From: an uncultured Bacteroidales bacterium
GTDB lineage: Bacteria; Bacteroidota; Bacteroidia; Bacteroidales; UBA932
Reading direction: 5' to 3'
DNA: 64,000 nucleotides
Assembly: GCA_900319485.1 (NCBI GenBank)
Contig: ONOQ01000010.1
Location: 1-64,000 of the forward strand
Shown here: piece after piece, positions 44,716 to 51,257 of the stretch
Numbering within the stretch: position 1 is the stretch's first letter
How the letters are laid out: the number at the start of each line of letters is the position of its first letter
Translations under genes and position numbers: made by a program
Notes under the pieces: model-generated
What the model was told of the DNA's origin: nothing
The model's input: the letters and a program-made list of their open reading frames with translations, nothing else
Database searches by the model: none

Positions 44716-44964
44716 TTAGTCTCCGTAGGGGTTACCTTCCTTCCACTCCTTGAGTTCATCTCCGTGCTTGGCTACGCAGTGGGCGTAGATGGACTCTTTG
44801 CGTTTCTCGTCAAGGCTCTGCCACCAGCGGGTGCAGCCGGGATAGAGGATGAGGCTCTCATCTTCTTTCTGACCTGACTTGGAGAGGCCCTTGCGGGCTA
44901 TGCGTTCTTTCTCACTGATGGGGAGTGAAGACCACCAGATTTCAAGGTCTACGTTCTTTTCCAT
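44716..44964 (-). CDS. Small Trp/Lys-rich protein, unknown
   Basis: An 82-residue cytosolic protein starting MEKNVDLEIWWSSLPISEKERIARKGL and ending KEWKEGNPYGD. I recognise no family. It is hydrophilic, probably helical, with several Trp residues and two Cys. The ATG at 44964 lies 2 nt after the stop of the formate/nitrite-transporter-like gene, so they are co-transcribed. Longer readings of this frame run through that gene and are not credible. Its stop codon is 3 nt from the repeat array of the twin element. Confidence 0.7.
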   Translation of the reverse strand: MEKNVDLEIWWSSLPISEKERIARKGLSKSGQKEDESLILYPGCTRWWQSLDEKRKESIYAHCVAKHGDELKEWKEGNPYGD

Positions 44965-44966
44965 AA

Positions 44967-45542
44967 TTATTGTTCTTTTGGTAATATCAATCTTCTTACG
45001 TTGCAGCCGGCGTAGTTGCCAAGGACTATGACGGGATAGTACCACAGGATGTCCGGGCTCCATTTCCAGGCGGCCACAAGGTACACTACGTCTGCAATTG
45101 AGTGGTAGAAGCCGCAAACGATGAACAGGGGCACGCCAAAGAGCACCGGGAGTATGTTCTTGGTGGTGCGGTACATCCACACTGCTATGTCAATGATAAG
45201 TCCGCAGCCTACGGCCCTTAGGAAACTTCTCCAGGGGCCCTGGGCCAGGCGGCCGGCAACGGCGGTCTGCGCCCTTTCCACGGGCTCTCCGCCAAGGGAT
45301 GCCATAAGGAGACCCAGGAGAATGCAGGCAAGGATGTTGAAGAGCCAGATCAGGGCAAGTGATCCGGTTTCACTGAGTTTCATCACGCCTGCGCGTCCGG
45401 TATAGAGGAGGCTTCCGGAAAGCACCACTCCAATAAGGCCGAAGGCAAAGATAATGGCTCCGGGAAGCCCTCCAAGGGCAAGGTATCCGCAGGCTCCAAG
45501 GCCTATCAGGATGCCGGCAAAAAAGGATTTACGGTTATTCAT
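44967..45542 (-). CDS. Formate/nitrite transporter-like membrane protein, short form
   Basis: A 191-residue inner-membrane protein with about six hydrophobic helices. Segments such as GVVLSGSLLYTGRAGVMKL and CGFYHSIADVVYLVAAWKW resemble the pore helices of formate/nitrite transporters (GFEHS-type motif with His). It is shorter than typical members (about 260-280 residues), so its assignment to the family is probable but its substrate is unknown. It overlaps the CoA-transferase gene by 4 bp. Confidence 0.74.
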   Translation of the reverse strand: MNNRKSFFAGILIGLGACGYLALGGLPGAIIFAFGLIGVVLSGSLLYTGRAGVMKLSETGSLALIWLFNILACILLGLLMASLGGEPVERAQTAVAGRLAQGPWRSFLRAVGCGLIIDIAVWMYRTTKNILPVLFGVPLFIVCGFYHSIADVVYLVAAWKWSPDILWYYPVIVLGNYAGCNVRRLILPKEQ

Positions 45543-46801
45543 AATCTGTGGAATCTTTCAAACGTTGCTTTTTCCAGGGCTTCACGGTCAGAGGGGTGCG
45601 CAACGGAGATTAGCAGCCGGGCCCTCTCCTGGAGCGATTTTCCGTAAAGGTTCACGGCGCCCCATTCCGTAACCACCCACTGGATATCGGCCCTAGGGGT
45701 AACTACGCCTGCGCCGGGCCTGAGGACAGGCACAATCTTGGGCGCGCCTTTGGTAGTGCGGGATGCCATCGCGATGATGGCTTTGCCGCCCTTCGAGTAC
45801 TTTGCCCCGCGCACGAAATCCAGTTGCCCGCCGGTGCCTGAATAGATGCGAGTGCCTATTGAATCGGCACAAACCTGCCCCGTGAGGTCTATCTCTATGG
45901 CCGAATTTATGGATACCATACCGGGATTGCGGGCGATGGTGCGGGGGTCGTTGGTGTAGGCGATGTCCTTCATCAGCACCGCCGGGTTGTGGTCCGTGAA
46001 GCGGTAGACATCCTCCGATCCTAGCAGGAAGGATGCCACAACCTTGCCTGTGTCTATGGCCTTTGCCGCGCCGTCGATGACACCGCTGCGGATGAGCCTG
46101 AGGGCTCCGTCGGAGAACATTTCCGTATGAAGGCCAAGGTGCTTATGTGAGCCCAGGCACGCGCAGATGGCGTTTGGCATAGCGCCGATGCCCATCTGGA
46201 GGCACGCTCCGTCAGGGATAAGTTCTGCGCAGTGGCGGCCAATCTCAAGGTCCGTGGCCGATGGCTCCGCATAAGTTTTTGTAATGAGGGGCCGATTATC
46301 GCGTACCAGCGCGGTGAAACGCTCCAGCGGGATAAGGTTCCCCCCGGCAAATGGAACGTTGGGATTCACCACCCCGATACGTTCACGGGCCACTTCCAGC
46401 GCCGCCACGGAGCAGTCTACCGATGTGCCCAGGGACACCATCCCGTCCTCAGGCTCCGACACCTGGACCATCGCCACATCACAGGGAAGCGCCCCGTTGC
46501 GGTACATAGCCTGGGTCTCGAAGAGGTTTACGGGGATGTAATCGGCCAGCCCCGCCCCCACATTATCACGGACGTTGGGCCCCACGAAAAAACCCTGGTC
46601 AAAGAAGGCGCCGCCGGAAGCGTATGGCGCCGGGCCCTCCGTGTGGAAATGGTGGAAATGAAGGTCCTCAACATCCGTTCGCTTACATAGGGCCTCCACA
46701 AGGATATGCGGCACGCTGGCGATGCTGGAGAGGTGAATGTGGTCACCGCTCCTGACTGCCTTTACGGCCTCATCTGGCTCTATGTAATTCAGTTTGGGCA
46801 T
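45539..46801 (-). CDS. Acetyl-CoA hydrolase / 4-hydroxybutyrate CoA-transferase family
   Basis: A 420-residue CoA-transferase of family I type. Characteristic parts are GDHIHLSSIASVPHILVEAL, MVSLGTSVDCS, LQMGIGAMPNAICA, LGLHTEMFSDGALRLI with the catalytic Glu, and IYSGTGGQLDFVRGAKYSKGGKAIIA. Substrate pair (acetate, butyrate, 4-hydroxybutyrate) cannot be fixed. The ATG at 46801 gives the family-typical start (MPKLNYIEPDEAV). It lies upstream of and overlaps the FNT-like gene, which might move a carboxylate product. Its -7 box lies only 8 nt from the ATG. Confidence 0.88.
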   Translation of the reverse strand: MPKLNYIEPDEAVKAVRSGDHIHLSSIASVPHILVEALCKRTDVEDLHFHHFHTEGPAPYASGGAFFDQGFFVGPNVRDNVGAGLADYIPVNLFETQAMYRNGALPCDVAMVQVSEPEDGMVSLGTSVDCSVAALEVARERIGVVNPNVPFAGGNLIPLERFTALVRDNRPLITKTYAEPSATDLEIGRHCAELIPDGACLQMGIGAMPNAICACLGSHKHLGLHTEMFSDGALRLIRSGVIDGAAKAIDTGKVVASFLLGSEDVYRFTDHNPAVLMKDIAYTNDPRTIARNPGMVSINSAIEIDLTGQVCADSIGTRIYSGTGGQLDFVRGAKYSKGGKAIIAMASRTTKGAPKIVPVLRPGAGVVTPRADIQWVVTEWGAVNLYGKSLQERARLLISVAHPSDREALEKATFERFHRL

Positions 46802-46808
46802 TAGAAAA

Positions 46809-46816
46809 CAAAGATA
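46809..46816 (-). promoter_or_regulatory. -7 box of the CoA-transferase operon, near-leaderless
   Basis: The minus strand reads TATCTTTG, ending 7 nt before the ATG at 46801. Confidence 0.52.
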
Positions 46817-46829
46817 GCACAAAATGTCG

Positions 46830-46837
46830 TATATTTG
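46830..46837 (+). promoter_or_regulatory. -7 box of mazG
   Basis: TATATTTG, 19 nt before the mazG ATG at 46857, back to back with the divergent CoA-transferase box. Confidence 0.57.
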
Positions 46838-46856
46838 CATAGCAAAAAGATTGAAA

Positions 46857-47648
46857 ATGCATTCAAGAGAAGAAAAACTCCAGGCTTTCGGCCGATTACT
46901 TGACATAATGGACACCCTCCGTGAAAAGTGCCCGTGGAACGCAGAGCAAACCTTTGACTCAATCCGCCGCCTCACCGAGGAAGAAGTGTACGAACTGAGC
47001 GAAACCATCCTCGAAGGAGACCGTCCCGGCACCGCCAAGGAAATCGGGGACCTCCTCTACCATATGGTGTTCTATGCACGCATCGGCCAGGAAGAAGGCG
47101 CATTTGACATTGCCGACAGCATCAATAAGGTATGCGACAAAATGGTCTTCCGCCACCCCCACGTATTTGGTCCGGAGGCCGGCAAGGAGACATCGGCCAA
47201 GGAGATTGCCGATACCTGGGAACTTGTGAAAGCCAAAGAAAAAGGCGGCAACAAGCGCGTTATGGCAGGCATCCCCAAGGCAATGCCCGCTATGCTCAAG
47301 GCACTCTCCATGCAGGAAAAGGCCCGCGGCTGCGGCTTCGACTGGGAAAAGAAGGAGGATGTCTGGGACAAGGTGAAAGAAGAGTGCTCGGAAGTCTCGG
47401 AGGCCGCCGCCGGTGCTTCTGACGAGCAACTTGAGATGGAGTTCGGGGACCTTCTTTTTGCCGTCATCAACGCCGCAAGGCTCTACGGAGTGGATCCCGA
47501 AACCGCCCTCAGCCGCTCATCCGAGAAATTCCGCCGCCGCTTCACCTATCTTGAAGAGCAGACACTCCGCAAGGGGCTCTCCTTCCGTGACCTCACCCTG
47601 GCCCAGATGGACGCCATCTGGGACGAAGCCAAGGCCCAGGGGCTGTAG
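46857..47648 (+). CDS. mazG: Nucleoside triphosphate pyrophosphohydrolase MazG
   Basis: Hydrolyses NTPs to NMP and pyrophosphate, a house-cleaning role. The ATG at 46857 (MHSREEKLQAFGRLLDIMDTLR) is chosen because the upstream in-frame ATG at 46824 lies within the -7 region. The 263-residue product has two MazG domains. The first shows CPWNAEQTFDSIRR, the EEEVYELSE helix and EIGDLLYHMVF; the second shows VKEECSEVSEA and EFGDLLFAVINAAR. These supply the ExxE and ExxD metal ligands. The stop codon is 2 nt from the repeat array of twin element B. Confidence 0.95.
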   Translation: MHSREEKLQAFGRLLDIMDTLREKCPWNAEQTFDSIRRLTEEEVYELSETILEGDRPGTAKEIGDLLYHMVFYARIGQEEGAFDIADSINKVCDKMVFRHPHVFGPEAGKETSAKEIADTWELVKAKEKGGNKRVMAGIPKAMPAMLKALSMQEKARGCGFDWEKKEDVWDKVKEECSEVSEAAAGASDEQLEMEFGDLLFAVINAARLYGVDPETALSRSSEKFRRRFTYLEEQTLRKGLSFRDLTLAQMDAIWDEAKAQGL

Positions 47649-47650
47649 GT

Positions 47651-47877
47651 GTCGCAGGTGATGGCCCCGACTGTCACAGGTCACAACCCAAAACGTCGCA
47701 GGTGACAACCCAAAGTGTCGCAGGTCTGAGAAAATGGTCGGACCTGCGACGCTTTTTTATCCATATGGCCGATTCCCGTCGCAGGTGACGCCAAAAACGC
47801 AGACCTGCGACGTTTCGCCACCGGACCTGCGACGTTTTACCGTCTGACCTGCAACAATCCACCACCCAACCTGCAAC
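47651..47877. repeat. Symmetric 9-bp repeat array, copy B
   Basis: Ten copies or variants of GTCGCAGGT start at 47651, 47673, 47695 and 47717 (plus), 47742 (inverted), 47778 (plus), then 47803, 47825, 47847 and 47869 (inverted). Distances are 22, 22, 22, 25, 36, 25, 22, 22 and 22, a perfectly symmetric set. The centre falls on CCATATGG (47761-47768), itself a palindrome but not kept in copy A. Spacers are 13 nt in the outer units. Confidence 0.92.
47717..47758 (+). terminator. mazG terminator formed by array repeats
   Basis: GTCGCAGGTC (47717-47726) pairs perfectly with 47741-47750 and is followed by GCTTTTTTAT. It is about 70 nt beyond the mazG stop, the same distance as the matching hairpin in copy A from its gene. 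Confidence 0.76.
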
Positions 47878-48100
47878 GGTGCACACCCTAGCGACTGCGG
47901 GGCAATGATTCACACGTTTTGGGCCGATTATGCGCATTTCATTGCCCATTTGGTCAACGAATTACACGTTTTTGGCGTTTTTTGTGCGGTTCGTTGCCCG
48001 CCCAAGCGGATGGGAGCATTGGTGTCCAAACCTGTAGCCGCCCGCGGCATCATAATTTGGTGGAGGCTAACAAACTCACGCACAGGAAGTTATGGCGTTG

Positions 48101-48124
48101 TTTGGGATTACCGGTAATCCCAAA
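48101..48124. promoter_or_regulatory. Perfect 24-bp palindrome in copy B
   Basis: Identical to 44127-44150: TTTGGGATTACC plus its inverse complement. It lies 118 nt upstream of the ettA start. Confidence 0.8.
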
Positions 48125-48241
48125 GAAGTGTGTAAACGGCTGATAATCAACTAAAAGAGCTCCACCGCATCGGCATTACAATAGGGGTAGAGGAAAAGTG
48201 GGGAAAAATTCGTATATTTACGCATAATTACACTAAGACCT

Positions 48242-49921
48242 ATGGCCGACGAAAAGATTATCTTCTCAATGAACCGGGTGAGCAAGGTGCTGCCCCACAA
48301 TAACAAAGTCATCCTGAAGGACATCTATCTTGGATTTTTCTATGGCGCCAAGATTGGTATCATCGGCCTTAACGGGTCCGGTAAGTCCACCCTCCTCAAG
48401 ATTATCGCGGGGGTGGAAAAATCCTACAAGGGAGAGGTTGTGTGGGCCCCGGGATACACCGTGGGCTACCTGGAGCAGGAGCCTCAGATGGATCCGGAGA
48501 AAACCGTCCTGGAAGTAGTGCAGGAGGGTGTTCAGGAGGTTATGGACATCCTGGCGGAGTACAATGAGATCTCTGCAAAGTTCATGGAGCCCATGGATGA
48601 CGATGAAATGAACCGTCTCATAGAGCGCCAGGGAGAACTCACGGAAAAGATAGACCACATTGGCGGCTGGGAGATTGACTCCAAACTGGAGCGTGCAATG
48701 GACGCCCTCCAGTGCCCCCCGCCGGACCAGAAGATAAAGGAACTCTCCGGTGGTGAGCGCCGCCGCGTGGCTTTGTGCCGATTACTCCTCCAGGAGCCGG
48801 ACGTCCTCCTTCTGGACGAACCAACCAACCATCTTGACACGGAGTCCATTCAGTGGCTGGAGGCCCACCTGCAGCAGTACAAGGGCACGGTGATTGCCGT
48901 CACCCACGACCGCTACTTCCTTGACAACGTAGCCGGCTGGATCCTTGAACTGGACCGCGGAGAAGGCATTCCCTGGAAGGGCAACTACTCCTCCTGGCTG
49001 GACCAGAAGACAAAGCGCCTGGCCCAGGAAGAGAAGGCGGAGAGCAAGCGCCGTAAAACCCTGGAGCGAGAGTTGGAATGGGTACGGATGGCGCCCAAGG
49101 CCCGTCAGGCAAAGCAGAAGGCCCGTCTGGGGGCTTATGAGAAGATGGCATCGGCCGATACAAAACAGAAGGAAGACAACCTTGAAATCTATATTCCAAA
49201 CGGCCCGCACCTTGGAAACAAGGTCATAAAGTTCACGGACGTTTCCAAAGCATACGGAGACAAGGTCCTCTTTGAGCACCTCAGTTTTGAACTGCCGCCG
49301 GCGGGAATCGTCGGTGTGATCGGCCCCAACGGAGCCGGTAAAACCACGCTTTTCCGCCTTATAATGGGCCTTGAGAAACCTGACAGCGGCACCATTGAGA
49401 TTGGAGACACCGTAAAGATATCATACGTGGACCAGCAGCACCGCTCCATCGATCCCGATAAAACCGTCTACCAGACAATTGCCGGCAACTCCGAATGGGT
49501 GCGTATGGGCGGCCGGGACGTAAACGCCCGCGCCTGGGTGTCCCGCTTCAACTTCTCCGGCGCAGACCAGGAGAAAAAGTGCGGAGTGCTATCAGGCGGT
49601 GAAAGGAACCGCCTCCACCTTGCCCTCACCCTTAAGGACGAAGGCAACGTGCTCCTTTTGGACGAACCCACCAACGACGTGGACGTTAACACCATCCGCG
49701 CCCTTGAGGACGGCCTTGAGAACTTTGCGGGCTGTGCCGTTGTGGTAAGCCACGACCGCTGGTTCCTGGACCGTATCGCCACCCATATCCTTGCTTATGA
49801 AGGAGACGGCAACGTGGTGTTCTTTGAGGGTAACTACGAGGAATACGAGGAAAACCGCAAGATGCGCCTTGGTCCGGACGCCGCTCCCAAACGCTTCAAG
49901 TACAAGAAATTAATGGAATAA
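48242..49921 (+). CDS. ettA: ABC-F protein EttA (energy-dependent translational throttle)
   Basis: Ribosome-binding ABC-F ATPase that gates the first peptide bond according to energy state. The 559-residue length matches EttA. Two ATP-binding cassettes are visible. The first has GLNGSGKSTLLKI, LSGGERRRVALCRLLLQ and LLLDEPTNHLD. The second has VIGPNGAGKTTLFRLI, LSGGERNRLHLAL and LLLDEPTNDVD. A linker rich in Lys/Arg (about 245-305) joins them. There are no membrane helices. A weak -7-like TATATTTA lies about 30 nt upstream, after twin element B. Confidence 0.95.
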   Translation: MADEKIIFSMNRVSKVLPHNNKVILKDIYLGFFYGAKIGIIGLNGSGKSTLLKIIAGVEKSYKGEVVWAPGYTVGYLEQEPQMDPEKTVLEVVQEGVQEVMDILAEYNEISAKFMEPMDDDEMNRLIERQGELTEKIDHIGGWEIDSKLERAMDALQCPPPDQKIKELSGGERRRVALCRLLLQEPDVLLLDEPTNHLDTESIQWLEAHLQQYKGTVIAVTHDRYFLDNVAGWILELDRGEGIPWKGNYSSWLDQKTKRLAQEEKAESKRRKTLERELEWVRMAPKARQAKQKARLGAYEKMASADTKQKEDNLEIYIPNGPHLGNKVIKFTDVSKAYGDKVLFEHLSFELPPAGIVGVIGPNGAGKTTLFRLIMGLEKPDSGTIEIGDTVKISYVDQQHRSIDPDKTVYQTIAGNSEWVRMGGRDVNARAWVSRFNFSGADQEKKCGVLSGGERNRLHLALTLKDEGNVLLLDEPTNDVDVNTIRALEDGLENFAGCAVVVSHDRWFLDRIATHILAYEGDGNVVFFEGNYEEYEENRKMRLGPDAAPKRFKYKKLME

Positions 49922-49930
49922 ACTACTACT

Positions 49931-51205
49931 ATGAAAACCAAAGTCAGTTCACGCACTGTCTTCATTGCCATCGTAGCGGCTCTCGGAGGCATTCTGTTTG
50001 GTTATGACACCGCCGTCATCTCCGGTACAACGGAGGTTGTGAAGATGCAGTTCGGCCTTTCCACCGGCGGCGAAGGCTGGTATGTGGGATGCGCCCTAAT
50101 CGGCTCCATCCTGGGCGTTCTAATCGCCGGAATGATGTCGGACTTCCTGGGGAGGAAGAAGACTATGCTCATATCGGCCCTCCTTTTCTCCATTTCCGCA
50201 ATAGGATGCGCCGTGAGCCAGGATTTCACGCAACTTGTGATCTTCCGCATCGTGGGAGGATTCGGAATCGGCATAGTGTCAATAGTGTCGCCGGTGTATA
50301 TCTCCGAGGTCTCCCCCGCCGAGGTCCGCGGCACAATGGTGAGCCTTTACCAACTGTTCATCACAATAGGTTTCCTTCTGGCCTACCTTGCCAACTACCT
50401 CATCCTCAAGGGCACTTCAATGGCCGATTATTGGAGGCCGATGCTTGGCGCCGAAGCCGTCCCGGACATCCTGTTCCTTGTGCTCATCTTCTTCATCCCG
50501 GAAAGCCCGCGCTGGCTGGCGGTCCGCGGGGAGAGGGAGGATAAGAGTGAGGAATGGAAGGCCCTTCGTGAACCCGGCATCCTGAAAGCCGTCCTCATAG
50601 GCTCCGCCATTGCCATCCTGGGCCAGTTTATGGGCGTAAACGCCGTTCTCTATTACGGCCCCAAGATCTTTGCCGATGCAGGTTTTGAGGATCCCCTCTT
50701 CTCCACGGTCCTCGTGGGAGTAGTGAATATGCTCACAACCGTCATTGCTCTGGCCATAATTGACAAGGTGGGCCGAAAGCAACTTGTGTGGTGGGGCGTT
50801 GGCGGAATGATATTCTGCCTGCTTATGATCGGCCTTTATTTCCTGCCAGCAACAAGCCTTCCCACCTGGTTCATGCTCACCTTCTTCCTGCTGTACGTGT
50901 TCTGCACGGCCATTTCCATCAGCGCCGTGGTGTTTGTGCTCCTCAGTGAGATGTACCCCAACAGGGTCCGCGGCCTGGCTATGTCCATAGCCGGTTTTGC
51001 GCTCTGGATAGGCACCTATCTGATTGGCCAGCTCACTCCCTGGATGCTGGAAACCCTCACGCCCGCCGGCACCTTCTTCCTCTTTGCGTTTATGTGCCTG
51101 CCGTACCTGTGGATAATGTACAAACACGTACCAAACACCACCGGAAAGACCCTGGAAGAGATTGAGGAGTACTGGCGCGGAAGCAACAAACAGAGTATCA
51201 AATAG
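49931..51205 (+). CDS. MFS sugar:proton symporter (sugar porter family)
   Basis: A 424-residue inner-membrane transporter with twelve helices. Sugar-porter signatures are GGILFGYDTAVISGTTE, the loop DFLGRKKTML, PVYISEVSPAEVRGTMVSLYQL, PESPRWLAVRGE, DKVGRKQLVWWG and LSEMYPNRVRG. The chain is slightly shorter than E. coli XylE in its central loop. The closest use is import of xylose, glucose or a similar monosaccharide. It follows ettA by 9 nt and ends before a strong hairpin. Confidence 0.92.
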   Translation: MKTKVSSRTVFIAIVAALGGILFGYDTAVISGTTEVVKMQFGLSTGGEGWYVGCALIGSILGVLIAGMMSDFLGRKKTMLISALLFSISAIGCAVSQDFTQLVIFRIVGGFGIGIVSIVSPVYISEVSPAEVRGTMVSLYQLFITIGFLLAYLANYLILKGTSMADYWRPMLGAEAVPDILFLVLIFFIPESPRWLAVRGEREDKSEEWKALREPGILKAVLIGSAIAILGQFMGVNAVLYYGPKIFADAGFEDPLFSTVLVGVVNMLTTVIALAIIDKVGRKQLVWWGVGGMIFCLLMIGLYFLPATSLPTWFMLTFFLLYVFCTAISISAVVFVLLSEMYPNRVRGLAMSIAGFALWIGTYLIGQLTPWMLETLTPAGTFFLFAFMCLPYLWIMYKHVPNTTGKTLEEIEEYWRGSNKQSIK

Positions 51206-51210
51206 TTACT

Positions 51211-51246
51211 GGTATAGCCGTGCACTTGACGGTGCACCGCTATACC
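51211..51246 (+). terminator. Hairpin terminator after the sugar transporter
   Basis: GGTATAGC (51211-51218) and GTGCAC (51220-51225) pair with GTGCAC (51232-51237) and GCTATACC (51239-51246), with one unpaired C on each side. TTTAAT follows. The short T-run makes it a moderate terminator. Confidence 0.68.
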
Positions 51247-51257
51247 TTTAATCAGCT

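Larger units (their letters stand above)
47651..48193. repeat. Twin non-coding element, copy B
   Basis: This fills most of the gap between mazG and ettA, and I see no gene in it. From left to right: the 9-bp repeat array (47651-47877), GCTAGGG-like DNA read on the other strand, and two related ~40-nt units (47908-47947 and 47961-47999; shared ends ATTnACACG and TTCnTTGCCC). Then come GCATTGGTGTCCAAACCTG, the GC-rich GTAGCCGCCCGCGGC, the 24-bp palindrome (48101-48124), TGATAATCA and the outer end with CTCCACCGCATCGGCATTAC. It mirrors copy A (44058-44712). Copies A and B differ by many point changes, so they are not a recent duplication. Confidence 0.9.

Noticed and set aside
44198..44877. Open frames of 70-120 codons inside the twin elements
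   Set aside because: They follow repeat sequence in several frames on both strands, lack family similarity and start signals, and are not kept between copies.
46824..46856. Longer mazG start at 46824
   Set aside because: The added residues lie across the -7 box TATATTTG; the ATG at 46857 is downstream of it.
47651..47877. CRISPR array
   Set aside because: Repeats are only 9 bp, change orientation in a symmetric way, spacers are 13 nt and partly similar to each other, and no cas gene is near.
44058..48193. Composite transposon with inverted ends
   Set aside because: There is no transposase, the elements sit at natural gene ends, the enclosed genes have normal codon use, and the copies are too diverged for a recent transposition.
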